From Jaltomata sinuosa (lineage: Eukaryota > Streptophyta > Magnoliopsida > Solanales > Solanaceae), in assembly GCA_003996215.1 (NCBI GenBank), contig QJPP01001915.1:1-64000 (forward strand): a DNA stretch of 64,000 nt. The letters run 5' to 3'. This document shows, piece after piece, positions 32,851 through 46,009 of this stretch. The notes under the pieces were generated by a model. That model saw nothing but the letters and a program-made list of their open reading frames with translations, was not told where the DNA came from and did not search any database. Each line of letters begins with the position of its first letter. Within the stretch, counting starts at the first letter, position 1. A program made the translations under genes and the position numbers.

Positions 32851-33956
32851 TCCAAACCCGAATGTGAAGCATCACAATAAACAATAAAGTCCTTACCTTC
32901 AATCGCCAAAGACAAAATATGAGCCGTGGTCAGAAGTATCTTGAGCTTTTGGAAGAAGCTCTTCTCATACTTGTTGAACCACATGAATGGTACCTCTTTC
33001 TGTGTCAGCCTTGTCAAGTAAGTGGCAATACATGAAAAGTCCTTTACAAAACTACGATAGTAACCTGCGAGCCCAACAAAACTCCTTACTTCAGTCACAG
33101 AGCTAGGCCAGACCCAACTCTTGACTGCCTCAATCTTTTGGGGATCCACCATCACCCCCTTTTCTGACACCACATGCCCTAAGAATGCGACCGAAGTCAA
33201 CGAAAATTCACACTTGGAGAACTTTACATAAAGTTTATGGCACCTCAACAATTCCAACACAATACGGAGATGTCTAGCATGCTCCTCGCTACTCTTGCAG
33301 TAGATCAAAATATCGTCATAAAAAACAATGACGAATGAATCCAAATAAGCTTTAAACACACCATTCATCAAATTCATGAATGCTGCCAGTGCATTAGTCA
33401 ACCCAAACAACATCACTAAGAACTCGTAATGCCCATACCGGGTTCGAAAAGCAGTCTTAGGAATGTCCTCGGGCCTAATCTTCAACTGATGATACCCTGA
33501 CCTCAAGTTAATTTTTGAGAACATAAATGCACCCTGTAACTGGTCAAACAGATCATCTATATGGGGTAAAGGGTACTTATTTTGAATGGTCACCTTATTC
33601 AACTGCCTGTAATCTATGCACATCCGCATACTACCATCCTTTTTCTTCACAAACAAGACTGGAGCACCCCAAGGCGAAGAACTGGGATAGATGAATCCCT
33701 TATCTAGGAGTTCCTCAAGCTGAGTCTTAAGTTCCCTTAACTCTGCCGGAGCCATACGATACGGAGGAATGGAAATTGGGCGAGTGCCCAGCTCCAAGTC
33801 AATACAAAAATTGATATCCCTGTCTGGAGGCATACCAGGCAAATCCGCGAGGAACACCTCTCGAAAGTCTAAAACAACTGGAACTAACTCAATAGATGGG
33901 GACTCCACACTGTCATCCCGAAGATGAGCCAAAGAGTCTAGGCACCCTCTCCTCAC
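32835..33956 (-). pseudogene. element E reverse transcriptase
   Basis: 373-codon open stretch with the chromovirus RT blocks: PISIPPYRMAPAELRELK, GFIYPSSSPWGAPVLFVKKK, MRMCIDYRQLNKVTIQNKYP, LRSGYHQLKIR, and the catalytic motif FYDDILIY (usual form FIDDIL). LGHVVSEKGVMVDPQKIEA and FVGLAGYYRSFV follow. Upstream of MRRGCLD a stop separates it from the protease frame. This is the best preserved stretch of pol in element E. Confidence 0.94.
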
Positions 33957-33968
33957 TAGCTTCCTAGC

Positions 33969-34379
33969 CTAGACAAATGATATTATATTGGCCAGCTTAG
34001 GCTTGTACACACCTTCCCACTCTAGTCTATCCTTACCCGGAATCTCTAGAGCCACATTCTTGGTGTTACAATTCAACACGGTATGATAAGGGGATAACCA
34101 GGTCATACCCAATATGACATCGAAGTCTACCATATCCAGGATTACCAAGTCTACCCAAGTATGCAACCCCACAAATACAACAGAACAATTATGATAAACA
34201 TGAGTCACAATCACAGACTCTTCAATCGGGGTGGAAACATGGATATGGGAATCAAGGATATCACAAATCAAATCCAAACCCAAAGCAAAATTCACAGACA
34301 CATATGAATATGTAGAACCTAGGTCAAAAAGCACGGAAGCCATCCTATCACAGACTAGAATGGTACCTGTGATCACCAC
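33969..34379 (-). pseudogene. element E aspartic protease
   Basis: Contains ASVLFDLGSTYSYVS; the usual active site is DSG or DTG, so here Ser/Thr has become Leu. DFDVILGMTWLSPYHTVLNC follows as in the family. It is in frame with gag upstream and RT downstream, separated by stops. Confidence 0.88.
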
Positions 34380-35863
34380 GTCTGATGCCTCAGCCTCAGA
34401 CCTTCCTGGAAACGCATAGCACTAAGCCCGGTCATCAATCCGAGATACTTCCTTGGCTGGTTGCGCCACACCCCTGCCCACGCTATCGTTCCCTCTGTCT
34501 CCTCGGCCTCCCTGAAAGTTACCTCGCCCACCCTGTGGATGACCTCTAGCATAACCACCTCTACCTGTCGGGACCAAGGCCTTAGATTACTGCTAAACCT
34601 GATTACCAGTCTGCCTGTGAGGGCACTCCCTTTTAAAATGGCCCATATCACCACAATGGAAGCAACCACGATCAAGTGTAGGCCTGCTGGCAGATGTGTA
34701 AGAAGCTCCTTCGCTTCTAGGAGCTGAAAACTGCTGATTAGCTCCCGAACGACCACCTGTAGCAACTGGAAGAGCTGACTGAATAGGACAGGCTGAGTAT
34801 ACCTGCTGGTTATGGCCCCTGGAGTACGAGCCACTGAAGTTTCCATCATTCCGGGGTTTCTTGGCTAACACTTTAGCCTGCCCTATTTGCTTGACCCCTT
34901 CCAACTTCTTAACATAATCCGTTACCTAATTAAAGCCCTTCCCTGCTGGAGTCATGTGCATAGATAATACTTGCAAGTCAGTGTTCAAGCCCTTCACAAA
35001 CAGTCGGATCCTCTCTTCCTCAGACCCCAACAATTGCGTAGCAAAATGAGACAAGGCATGAAACTTAGCCTCTTAAGCAGAGACCGACATGCTACCCTAT
35101 TCCAAATTCAAGAACTCATCCTTTTTCCGGTTCCTCAAAGTACGGGGTATGTACTTCTCTAAGAAGAGAGAATGAAACTCCTCCCAAGTCAATAAAGGCA
35201 AGGTCGATGGGCGACATTCTACATGAGACCTCCACCATTGTTTAGCATCACCCTGCAGCTGAAATATGATGAACTCAACCCCATGCTGTCACACGATACC
35301 CAGGTTGTGCAACCTTTCATAGAAATCTAAGATGAACTCATAAGCATCTTCCTTATCATTAACCTGAAACTTAGGAGGTTTCAGTTTGAGGAACTTAGTC
35401 AGCATCTCATGTTCATTCCCTGTCATTACCGGGCCTAGCATTAGCCTAAAGAAGTCACCGGTGCCTGAAGCTGCATCCATCCTAGGAGCCGTAGTAACTG
35501 CTGGCTGAGTTCCTAGAGCCTGATCTGCAACACCCGCGGGGGTGGCTCCGGCACCAACCAAACCACTCAGGAAGTTCCAGACCTGCTAAAATGCTTCAAG
35601 CGTCATAGAGGGAAGGCCTGCACCTCCCCTCGGTGCTGCCTCCGCCTGTGCCCCTCCATTCTCAACAACCACTTCTACTTCCTCGACAACCTGTTCCTGA
35701 GGTGGGGGAGGGGTTGCTTCTCACTCTCCTGCTCCACTTGAGCTCCACCCCTGGAGGGTGTGACTCTTCCCCAACCTCTGCCCCTACCCATATCTCTGCC
35801 TCTGATCGCCGGACCCGCGACTGGGACTGCTGGTCTTGCTCTATTGTTCCTTGTGTTAACCAT
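34380..35863 (-). pseudogene. element E gag
   Basis: Start MVNTRNNRARPAVPVAGPAI at 35863, then a frameshift near 35690. LTKFLKLKPPKFQ, WWRSHVECRPSTLPLLTWEE and LFLEKYIP (Ty3 gag core) follow. A zinc knuckle CFHCGDMGHFKREC (C-x2-C-x4-H-x4-C) lies at about 34622-34664. At least seven stops are scattered through an otherwise continuous frame. Confidence 0.9.
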
Positions 35864-36058
35864 CTGCGGAAAGAAGAGTGAAATAGTTAGATACCAATTT
35901 GTAACACTAGATACCAATTGGAATCAAGTTATAGCACGAAGGAGGAAGAAAAGATAGTTTTCCTAAAGTCCTATAGCCTCCCGAAGAAAAGTACAGACAT
36001 CTCCACACCATTTTGCAAGACTCTACTAGACCTATTTTGTTATAATGAGATCAACGAA

Positions 36059-36075
36059 CCTATCGCTCTGATACC
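36059..36075 (-). promoter_or_regulatory. element E primer-binding site
   Basis: Minus strand GGTATCAGAGCGATAGG lies a few bases inside the 5' LTR end (36081), matching the initiator-Met tRNA type TGGTATCAGAGC. Confidence 0.85.
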
Positions 36076-36080
36076 CTCTT

Positions 36081-38228
36081 TGTCATGACCTAGACCACCG
36101 CGAGTGGCACCTACCCAACCCCCGAGCGAGCGAACTAACAAACGACCCAGAACTTAACCGTTTTAACAACTCAAAACCAGTGTGCAATAAGTAAAACTTC
36201 CATAATCAATCAAAACAACACTAATATAAATAAACTTGCGAAAATCCCTCCCTAGAACCTGAAAGTCATCGTACCAAAACACTACCAAAATCTAAAATGT
36301 GGGGATGCAACTAGAAAATAAGCAAGAGTCTAAGCCCGAAACAAGTGGGCTATAACTAAAAATGAAAGAGACTAAGGTAGCCTGATCAAAATAGCTCACC
36401 CTTGATATTTGGAAGCGCTGGGACTACAAATAAGGTCGCGTGTCAGCCGCTGGAAGATTGCTTGTACTAAAAAAAAAGAAACGGAAGTGCAGAATTAGTA
36501 CACAATCATCGTGTACTGGTAGGATCATCAGCCAGTTCCAAATAAGCAATATGAACAGTACAACAACCAAGTAGAAGTACAGGAACATATAAACAAGCTA
36601 ACAGATATCCCTAGACTATAAGTCTCTTCCTAGCTTATCCCCACATGTACCCCACTTTCACCACCCTGATCAACAACCAACAATAACCAATAAATATACC
36701 GCTTTTCATAGCCTGGACCCACCCTGGGATCCCCCTAAACAACACCTAAGTGTTAAACATGTAACTCGGTCTACATAAGGACCAAACTCACAGACTAATA
36801 ATAATAATTTGGCCTCTCAAGGACCATATGCAATATCACAAATCATAAACACAGCCGGTCCACTCATGGAGCCAAAATCAAATGCACAAGGGAAATAAGT
36901 AAACCCGTACCAGGCGTGGTACCCGAGCCAACCTGCTAGTATCCCATACCAGGCGTGGTACCCGAGCCAACCATTTGTTATCCCATACCAGGCGTGGTAC
37001 CTGATTCAACCATTAGTATTCCGTACCATGCGTGGTACCCGAGACAACTGAATGTCACACTGAATCCACAGTCACAAATAATGAACAATCAAACTTATAA
37101 ACCAACAAGTAATAACACCTAGTTCTTTCACAAGACTGATAACAGGGCCCTTAGACATTCCTAAATCATTCCCTAAGCATGTAACTCATACAACACTTAG
37201 ACAAAAATACACAAACATACAATGCATACAGGAATCAATAACCATCAGCTACCTCAAAATATTCCAAGCTCTATTGAACCGGAGCTTTCCCCTTTTCAGG
37301 ATCCTTTGCTTGTTCTTGGTCTAGAAACAAATGCACAAGAACTATAGTTAATTAACTGGCCTAAATTACTCGGATTAATTAAAATCCCAATCCCTAGGCC
37401 AAATCATGATCATTCCACCCCTTTACCAGGATTTCCTACCATTAATTCACCTAAATTAATCATTTTTACGGATACCTTTAGAGAATTATTGGTAAGTGAT
37501 CATCACCCATCATCAATAATTAAGACCCATGAAATCTAGCACCCTAGAATCCCCTTTTTTCCTGGATTCTACTATTTCTAGGTCATTCCAAAACTTCCCC
37601 CAAGTCCACCCCTAGCAATTCTAAAGCGTAGGAAAGATAGTACGAAGGTTGGGGAGTAGAAACCTTACTTTTAGGATGAAAAGCAGTGTAAAACTGATGG
37701 AAATCAACCAAAATTGTCCTCTTCTTCTCCCAAAACATCTTTGTTGAAAACTGACTATTTTGGGGAAGTTTTTATATTAAATCCCATCACGCTCCACTAT
37801 AGCGGTCCACTCTGCTATATCAATACCACCATAGCAAATTCAATCGCTATGGAGGAGGCTGATCGACGTTGACTTCCGCTATAGCGGTATTTTCTCTGCT
37901 ATGACAGCTGATACGAGATAAAAAGTTGTAAAGTCCCTCAAATTGCCCTATTTTACAACACACTTATTTTCCCGATGTCCTGGAAGAACTCCTTCATATC
38001 AACCTCAATACCGAGAGTTCTACTTACCCAAATTCAATTTCAAAAAGTCCTCCAGACTCCTTTATATCTTAGCTAAATGGAAAACTAGCTCACATTAAAA
38101 TACTTAACCCAATCCTTACCTGGATATCCCTAGACCATACCTTTCTCCAAAACCAGCCGAGGCTAGCCTAGCCCAGAATTTCAAACTCCTAAACCCAGAG
38201 TTTTCTAACTCTAAAATTGGCACGAATG
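36081..38228 (-). repeat. element E 5' LTR, main part (split by element A)
   Basis: Colinear with the 3' LTR from TGTCATGACC (36081) to GGCACGAATG (38228). It includes the minisatellite (36898-37045) and a perfect CCGCTATAGCGG palindrome (37876-37887). The last 32 bases of the LTR are at 49756-49787, on the far side of element A. Confidence 0.94.
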
Positions 38229-41200
38229 TGTAATGACCCTTCCGATCATTTATGCGTGTTCGCCTTTCTTATACCATTAGAGCTTGCCTATAGCAGTCCC
38301 AAGTCATTCATGGCTTGTTGGGACCGATAGTTTGGTGCTCAGGCCATTTGCTTGGACTTTTTGGCCGTTCCTTATTTTAAAGCTTTAGGCTTTTGAAATA
38401 GTTGACTTTAGTCAACATTCTTGGTAAATGTGCTCGGAATCAAATTATGATAGTTCTGTTAGCTCCGGAGCATAGACTTTGGTCTAAAGGGACCTTTGGT
38501 CGGGATCCGAGAGATTTTTAGCTTGGAATTCTCTCTCATTCTGTGTTTTTAGGCCAGTTGGGCTTGTTTAGTTAACTTCGGTCAACATTTGGAGAAGAAA
38601 GGCTCGTATGGAAATTATATCAGCACCGTTAGCTCTGGAATATCGAGTTTAGGCTAGAGGGACCATTGGTTTTGGTCCCGAGGCTTTCTGACTTGATTTT
38701 GGCCATTGGATTCCGTTTTGGAAATAGTTGGCTAAAAGTTGATTTTGGGAGTTTATCTCACTTTTTATTAAATCGACCTCCGATGGGATTTTCATCAATT
38801 CTCTTGGATCTGGAACACCATTTCTAGTCAAATAGCACTGGTCATTTGTGTTCACGGGACCCCAAATGCGTTCCCGGGGACCCAAAGTGTGAAAAATCTG
38901 CCCTTGACAGCTGGTTGCTGTCATGGGCCTTTTTGTTCATCGTGTTCGCGGAGGGGTAGCCGCATTTGCGAAGGGTAATTTCCAGCCACCGAAAGTTTGT
39001 TCTTCGTGTTCGCGGGCCTTGGCCGCATTCGCGAAGGGCATTTGTCCAGCCTCCCTTTTTGCTCTTCCCGAAGGCGACGCCTTGGCTGCGTTCGCGAAGG
39101 CCAAGGCAGTCAGCCTTATATTGAATTTCTTTCTTTCTTCTCCATTTACCAAATTAAAACAAGTCCGATCCTCCATTTCCAAGAGCTCCCCAAAACACGT
39201 TATTTCACCATTATTGATCCCTACTAATTAGAGAGAATTATTTGACGATTCTAGCTCATTTTTGGACTTCTAAAGCGGGTAAGTAACTCGTTTAATTCCC
39301 GTTTTCTCCATTTAATTTCTATTAAATTCCTTAAATAGGTGGGCTGTTTTGGAGCCCCATTTCATGTCCGTTTCTGCTCAAATTTTGAGCATGCGCTCCC
39401 GGGATGTTAAGGAACACGTGTGTATTTTTGTTTCCAGTTTTGGGTTGTGGGGCCCACAGGCCCGTTTGTGACCCGGATTTCAACCCGGTTATGTTTATGT
39501 CATTATGGGTATTATTAGTTTTGTTTTAACGTGTAGATTATTGTATTGACAGTGGTTTTGCAAATTAGAGCTTCCCGGAGCAGTCTGAGCCTGGACAACA
39601 CCGTCCCCACTGCTTTTCATTAGACGACAGGTAGGTTATGGCTTTTTCTACTTAGACTCTGTGTATATAAGCTATAACTGCATTAATTAGCATCCTTGGG
39701 TGGGTTGTTATAGGTTGGTACTCTAGTCCTTTTCCGCCTTTTCTGTTCGTTTATTTCATACGCTGTTTGTAGTATTCGCGTAGTACTGTATATTACCCTT
39801 CTGGTCCTGTGTGGCCTTGTATTGACTTTGGAACATAGATGGTGGGTTATTTGGGAATGTCCGCGAGTCTCATACATAGAGATATCCTTTTAGGCTGGTT
39901 ATGTCTACTGAGTAGCTACTGGGCCTGTGCAGGGCTGATAGGAAATATTTGTAAGCCGCTGGGCTAATTTATATTTGTGTGCGAGCATATCATCCATGAA
40001 AAAGGTTTTTCCCTGTATGTTTTACTACAGATTTGGCTTTGGGCCTACTATAAAGGATTTTCTAAACTTTGCATGGCCTTGAGGGCCCGTTTTTGGCAAA
40101 TGGATTTTTTAAAGGACCTTGAAACTAGTTTCTATGAAATCTCTCAGGGTAGAGAGAGTATATCGAAGATTTGACTGATGGTTCTCATTCTGATACTAGG
40201 CTCGGCTGGACCATAACACTCGACATTATTTTCCATGGATTTAGACCCGGATACGAGCCGGGCACCCTGTTTAGGGATTTTGATACTTGATTTCTGTTTT
40301 AGACCCAGATATGCTTCGGGCACCCTCGATGAGGGCTATTGAGATATGATTATTGATTTAGACCTGAATACACTTCGGGCACCCTTTTTAAGGGTTATTG
40401 ATACTTGACTACTACTTTAGACCCAGGTACACTCCGGGCACCCTTGATGGGGATTATTGAGATTACTACTACTGATTTAGACTTGGATTGAATCCAAGCA
40501 CGTATTACGAGATCTTGATGGTTGAGATATATTGAGGTTAAAGTGTAGTATGTGGTCTAAGAGTAGACCTCCATAGACCCTATTGTTCCGGATCAAGTGC
40601 TACGAGCAAAAGGGTGACCGGGGGTAGGGATTTACGATGGAGTATATGTACTCGAGAGAAGTCCTTCCATGGATTCCGCCTTTATTTGACCTTTGGGGCA
40701 CCGAAGGGGGTAACATACTAATACTGCGGTCACACTTGGTTCCAGATTCATCATTATCATTATCATGCATATTTCACCCAGATTCCACTCTTATTTTCTG
40801 TGTATTCAATATACTCTCTGGTTTTATGGGATGTCGAAGGGTTTATTTTTACTTGATTTTGTTCCTTGGTTGTATGGGTGGTTGTTGGGACTGTAGGTAG
40901 ATTATATTATTCCTATCACCTTATAGAGGTTGTTTTAGTCCTTGGTTCTTGTGGATTGGTAAGTTTTAGCCTGTTGAGGCTCCGAGTGTTTGGGCTTGAG
41001 TATTGAGGGGCTAGTCCTACTTTATCAGGGCACTTAGGTGCTGCCTTCAGAGCGGTTTGTGGGTTTCGATTCCTCTGTTCCTTATCTTGACTCTGAGTAG
41101 TGGCTATCAGTTTCGGTGGTTTAGTTATTCCATTTTAGGGCTGTATTTGTGAGATTGATCCCGGTTTATGCCTACCTTGATAGTTATGTTTAAAGCATGT

Positions 41201-42008
41201 TTCCGTTATTCTATGCCTTCTAGTTGATTATATTGGATTGCCTTCCTTCTTTTCTTTTTTTTTACTTAAGGTTACTAGTATACCGCCATGTTTTCTAAAC
41301 TCTCTGCTTTTATATACTATTGTTGCAAGGATTCCAGGTGCGTTCTTCTTTCTTACACCTGCATTTCTGTGTGTATTTGTTTTTTGTGCTAGCATTATTT
41401 TTTATTACTCTTGGTTGCCTGTTCTCTGTGCTAGCTCCTTGTGCTTTCTCTATTGTTTTCTGTGACCATTTCTTTGCTATCTGCTACTTACTATTCTTAT
41501 ATCTTATATACGCTCAGTTGGCTGATGATGCCTACTGAGTACCCGTTGTCTTAGTGCTCATACTACACTTCTGCATCTTTCATATGCAGATATTAGTTGA
41601 GCTTTTGCCATTGATCGCGTTGGAGACTTATGCAGCTTTTGGGAGATTCGAGACTAGGGTGAGCGCCTGAAGGTCGGGGCTTGTCTACATCTCATCTTTT
41701 GTACTGTTACTCCTTGTACTTTTGGAGACAGATTTATATTGTATTTTGTTACTTCTAGCACTTGTATTCCATTAGAAGCTTATGTACTATCGATACCAAG
41801 TCTTGGGGTTGGTGTAGTATCATTTGTATATATTTTGGGTTGTTGCTTCTGCGTTGTCTTATCTTTATATTCTGCTTCCGCTTACTTCCATTTGTTGTTC
41901 GTATTGGTTAGGTGGTAGCCCGTTACTAACTGTTCTGGGCTATGTGAATTGGTTCACCTACTGAGGGGTTGTAAGTGCCATCATGACCTGAGAAATCGGG
42001 TCGTGATA
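38229..42008 (+). repeat. element A 5' LTR
   Basis: Holds a GC-rich cluster of TTCGCGAA/GCGTTCGCG words (38935-39110), a tandem block of 4-5 units of about 63 bp containing CGGGCACCC (40230-40510), and a 3' part with GGTGGTAGCCCGTTACTAAC. Small frames inside (for example Phe-Ala-Asn-Ala-Ala-Lys repeats on the minus strand) follow from the GC repeats and are not genes. Confidence 0.93.
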
Positions 42009-42011
42009 GCT

Positions 42012-42029
42012 TGGTATCAGAGCTCTAGG
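42012..42029 (+). promoter_or_regulatory. element A primer-binding site
   Basis: TGGTATCAGAGCTCTAGG, three bases after the 5' LTR, is a standard initiator-Met tRNA primer site. Confidence 0.92.
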
Positions 42030-42229
42030 TTCATCAGTGTCGTGGTACAGAAGCAATTGTCTTAGTAGAGTCTTGTGGATTGGTATGATGACGTCCGTAT
42101 CCTATTTGGGAGAGGCTATAGGGCATTGTTAGGAAAAGTTTCATCTTCTTGGCTCCTTATCGTGCGTTCCTAGCTCTATTGACTTCTGAACTTTGGTTGT
42201 TTCATTCCTTCTCAGATCCCTAAGATGAG

Positions 42230-43200
42230 TTTGACAATGGTTGGTGTCGAGGCTTCTGTTCCAGTTTCTTCAGTACTTCCGTCAGTGCCAAGACTTTAGA
42301 ATGAGTGGTTATCACATCAGGTAGGGGGTGTGGGGCCAGCCTAACCTCTGATTGGATTCCTAGCTACCCCAGTTCTTCAGGACACAGTGGTTAGGACTCT
42401 GAGTCCTCTGGTGGGTGTTTTAGTACCCGGTTCTTCGAGTGGTGCTTCAACCAGGGTTGATCTTCCTGTTCTTCAGCAGGGTTATTTGTTAGTATTGGAC
42501 TACAAGACAAGATTTCATGAGATGGTTAGGCGTACTGCTAGGACTGTGCCATCAGAGTTTGATAGGGTTCATAGCTTTATTGGAGGGTTGGTTTCACCGC
42601 TCTATTATGCTACCGAGCACTTGGTTATAGTTGGGACTACCTTTCTTCAGGTAGTGGATCATGCTTGGGCAATCAAGGGTTTATGCCATGAGGCTTATAA
42701 AGGTGGTGCTAAGAAGCATCGTCACTAGGATAATTCTCAAGGTTCTCAGACTCGAGGTAGGGGATTCTCCACCAGAGATAGGTTCCATTACTTCTTATCT
42801 ACCCGACCAGTTTTAGTTGCTCCACGAGTTCCAGAGAGTGGTTGTGTAGGGTATGTTGAAAAGAGTGGGCATGGTTCGGATTATATCCTTCGAGGTTTGC
42901 CTTTAGAGTGTGTGCCCATGGTGGCCAGTCAGGTTTAGTGAGATCTTTCCATCGGATATCATTTAGTAGAGGCTATTTCAATGTGGTGAGCGTGGACACT
43001 TTGCTAAGAATTGCCCTACGATTCTGTATCCTGGTCTGCCTAGTTGTTATGATTGTGGGGATGTTGGTCACCTTTATAGAGCTTGTCCCTGGCGAGGGAT
43101 GACAGGGCCTTCAACTTCGACTACTCGGGCCAGTGTCAGACACTGTCAGTCCAGTGCTTCTCTTAGTCGGCCCAAGGTAGAGGTTCCTGATACCGTTGCT
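42230..43200 (+). pseudogene. element A gag remnant with CCHC knuckle
   Basis: The open part 42387-42728 contains LDYKTRFHEMVRRTARTVPS and DRVHSFIGGL, resembling the YEARFTELSRHA..RRFVAGL gag core of Del-type elements. A zinc knuckle CYDCGDVGHLYRAC lies at 43045-43086. Stops and shifts break everything between. No protease motif follows. Confidence 0.7.
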
Positions 43201-46009
43201 CCAGGTTAGGCTTTTGCTACCTTCGACTTGTGATAGACCTGCTTGCATTGCGATTCTATCCCTTCTGTCATTTATTTGCTTATATGCTTACCTGTTACTT
43301 GTTTAGTTATTTGACTACCTGAATTATAATATCTATGTGTTGTTTTATTGGTAGTTTATTCTTTAGTAGTGGATGGGGTGAGATGTCCTTGAGAGGTGTT
43401 TTACCGAGGTTGTAGCTTTTGAGTAAGGTTTGTAGAGCTCGCTTCCTGTTTGTTGTGGTTCTAGGCTTGCTTTGGGAATTTCTTTATAGAGGTCCTAGAT
43501 GGTTGTTGCCTAGGCCATTATCTAGCGTGGCTAGAGATCCATGTGTTGGTTCGGTGTAATACCGGTAGTTGTGCTAAAGTTTGAGCTTCTGTCTTGATAT
43601 GAGAGGTGTTTATTATGCTAGTGAGCATGGTTTGGTTTTGTTTCTCGAGTGTTTAGAGTCAACCCTCTTTGTTTGGTTGGTTTAGGAGGTTGGTAGGTAT
43701 GTGGGTTACTCCTATAGTCTCCTTCAGTTTCTTGCCCGTTTGGGTTGGTTTGTTGTTTTCCCTAGTTCCTGTTAGATTGAATTTTGATCGTAGTTCTCTG
43801 GATGAACTCTTGATGTTGGCATTGTGATTGAGTTTTTGCTTTAGCATTTTTGACTAAGTGTCGATCGTAGCCTCGTGGTTTGAGTTGTATTCATAGAATT
43901 TTGGGTGAATTGGTCATCTAGGCCATTCTTCTTCTGCCTTTTTAAGCTTTGACAAATGTAAGTTTGGGAGCTACGGGAATGGCTCAAATTTCTTATTTGA
44001 GAAAGAATTTGTAAGGTTCAGTATATGCTGCGAAAGAGTTTTGTTTAGTTGAAAAGGGAGGGAGATGTCTCCTTGTTCGTGCTTGTGTGTTTTAGTAGTT
44101 GACTGAGGTGATGACAGAGGTTTGCTTTGGTTTATGTGCTGCTGATTTAATTCGGCCATTTACAGATTGCAATGGTTTTTTTCATCGATTGGCTTGAGTT
44201 TTTAGTAGCAGCTGAGGATTTAGCAACTTGCATATTCATGGCCTAGTTGGCTCCAGCTCTATTAGTGTCCTTCGATGGTGGATGAGTCTGCTTATGGGTT
44301 TTGACAGAGGCATTGATCGATAATTGAGGTTTAGTTTTAGAATTATAGGTTGGAAAACTACTCCAGATGGTTCGTGGTTGGTTTTTTTCGGTTGCAGCTT
44401 CTTGGGTTAGAAGGCATGGAGTTTGGGCGACTTAGTTTTCCCCATTTTAGTTGTAGAGTGACAATTGGCCTTGGACCCCTAGTCCTTGGCTAACCTTTGA
44501 GTTAGGCTGGACATTCCAGATTTTGGGCGGTCTTCTAGATAGCACGAGGTTCCTTTTTTCACGGTTGGACAGACTCAGCGGGGTAAGTTCGAGGTTCAGC
44601 AGTGGTGTATGGTTTATGTGATCAGGCTGTGCGGGTTGAGACCAGCAGGTTATTTCTGAGATCTCGTGGTACTTAGAGACTGGTGGTCACCTTTTGTTTA
44701 CCAAGAATTCGAAAGCTTATTTAGTTGATTCTTCAAGGGTTATCTTTTATGTGGAGTTCCAGTGTTGGTTAGACTCGCCCATGGTGGACTAGAATTTTGG
44801 TATGTTATATGCTTTAGAGGTGGTGGTTTTGTGTGCTGATACAGTAGAGAGGTTGATTCGAGCCAAATGGACGATTTTAAGGTATATGCAAGATTTCTAT
44901 GGCTAGATGGCAACTTTAGACCCCAGGCCCCTTTTCCTTTGCCTTTGGGGTGTTTTGACTTGATATTCGTGGCATGGTGGGATTCTTCCCGAGGTGAGCT
45001 TGGTAATATTACTTCAAATCAGAATGGTGTTCGAGTATTCATAGTTACAATGGTATTCTCAGAGTTTAGAGCTTTGCTGGTGAGTTTGAGATTTGTGGTA
45101 GGCTTACCACACTCTTGCGCAGGCTTGGTTTTGGTTTTGGGCTATTGGGCAAGTTGCCCTAATTCATTCGCTTCCAGTTAACTCAGACTCGACATGGTGC
45201 AGCGGTTGGGTTCATTCTACAGTTTGGAAGTTTCTCCATCAATGCAAGGTATTCATATATGCCTTTCCTAACTTTGGTGTGTGGACTTCAGTCAGGTTTA
45301 GATGGGTTGTTCAGTTGGGTTTTGTTATTGAGTTTGATGTTACCGAAAGTGTTCGTTCGTTGATTGGTGGTCAGTCGGGCTAGGTAACTCCAGTCTTTGA
45401 TGATATGCTACGGGTTGTTATCTTGGATGACAAGGGCTAATAGGCTATAACTTGGCTTAGAAAGATCTTGAGTATAAAGGGTGGCTTCACTCATAACGAA
45501 GTATAAGCGGGAACTGTGAATCTCTAGTGTGTCAATTGATGCTTCGAGGGTAGTTAAGTGTTCGACTTGTAGGCAACTTCCTGTTATGGTGCGAAAGGAT
45601 TCTGTTCAGAACAAAAGAGATTTGCGGATCATCGGGTTCATAAGTTGGAGTTTTGGGTTGATGGCTCTTCTGGTAAATTTGGTTGTGTTTTCGAAGATTT
45701 GAGTTCTATGTGTTGATCGCCTTGCTTCTCTAGTTTCGGTGTTGTGTCGGTGCTTTCTGGTTGAGAATCTCGAGGTTCAGCTTGGGTTGGCAGATCTTTG
45801 GAGTTTAAGATTGGAATCTAGTTTGGCTAGTGATAAGTTTAAGCTTGGTTGCTTTCTTTGGTTCTTTTCTATTGGGTGCCGTCTGGTCGAGGAGGCTACC
45901 CAAGTTGTCCGAGAGAGTAGTGCGGGCTTTGTATCCGCTGTTTTTTTCATCTCTAGTCTTTTCTTCTTTCCTGAGTTTCGGGGACGAAAGTCTTTTTAGT
46001 AGTGGATGA
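43201..46009 (+). other. element A interior without recognisable coding
   Basis: About 2.8 kb in which I find no RT, RNase H or integrase motif on either strand, only short frames (for example 44867-45181 and 45739-45999). The end CTGAGTTTCGGGGACGAAAG resembles the TTCGAGGACGAA word that often precedes the 3' LTR of Del-type elements. The polypurine tract is degraded to AGTAGTGGATGA. Confidence 0.6.

Noticed and set aside
38937..39182. Minus-strand 81-codon frame with Phe-Ala-Asn-Ala-Ala-Lys repeats
   Set aside because: Lies inside LTR-A and is explained by the TTCGCGAA-type repeats; the copy in the 3' LTR does not keep the frame.
44867..45999. Two plus-strand frames (104 and 86 codons) in the core of element A
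   Set aside because: No recognisable retroelement or host motif, unsuitable starts, and frequent stops around them.
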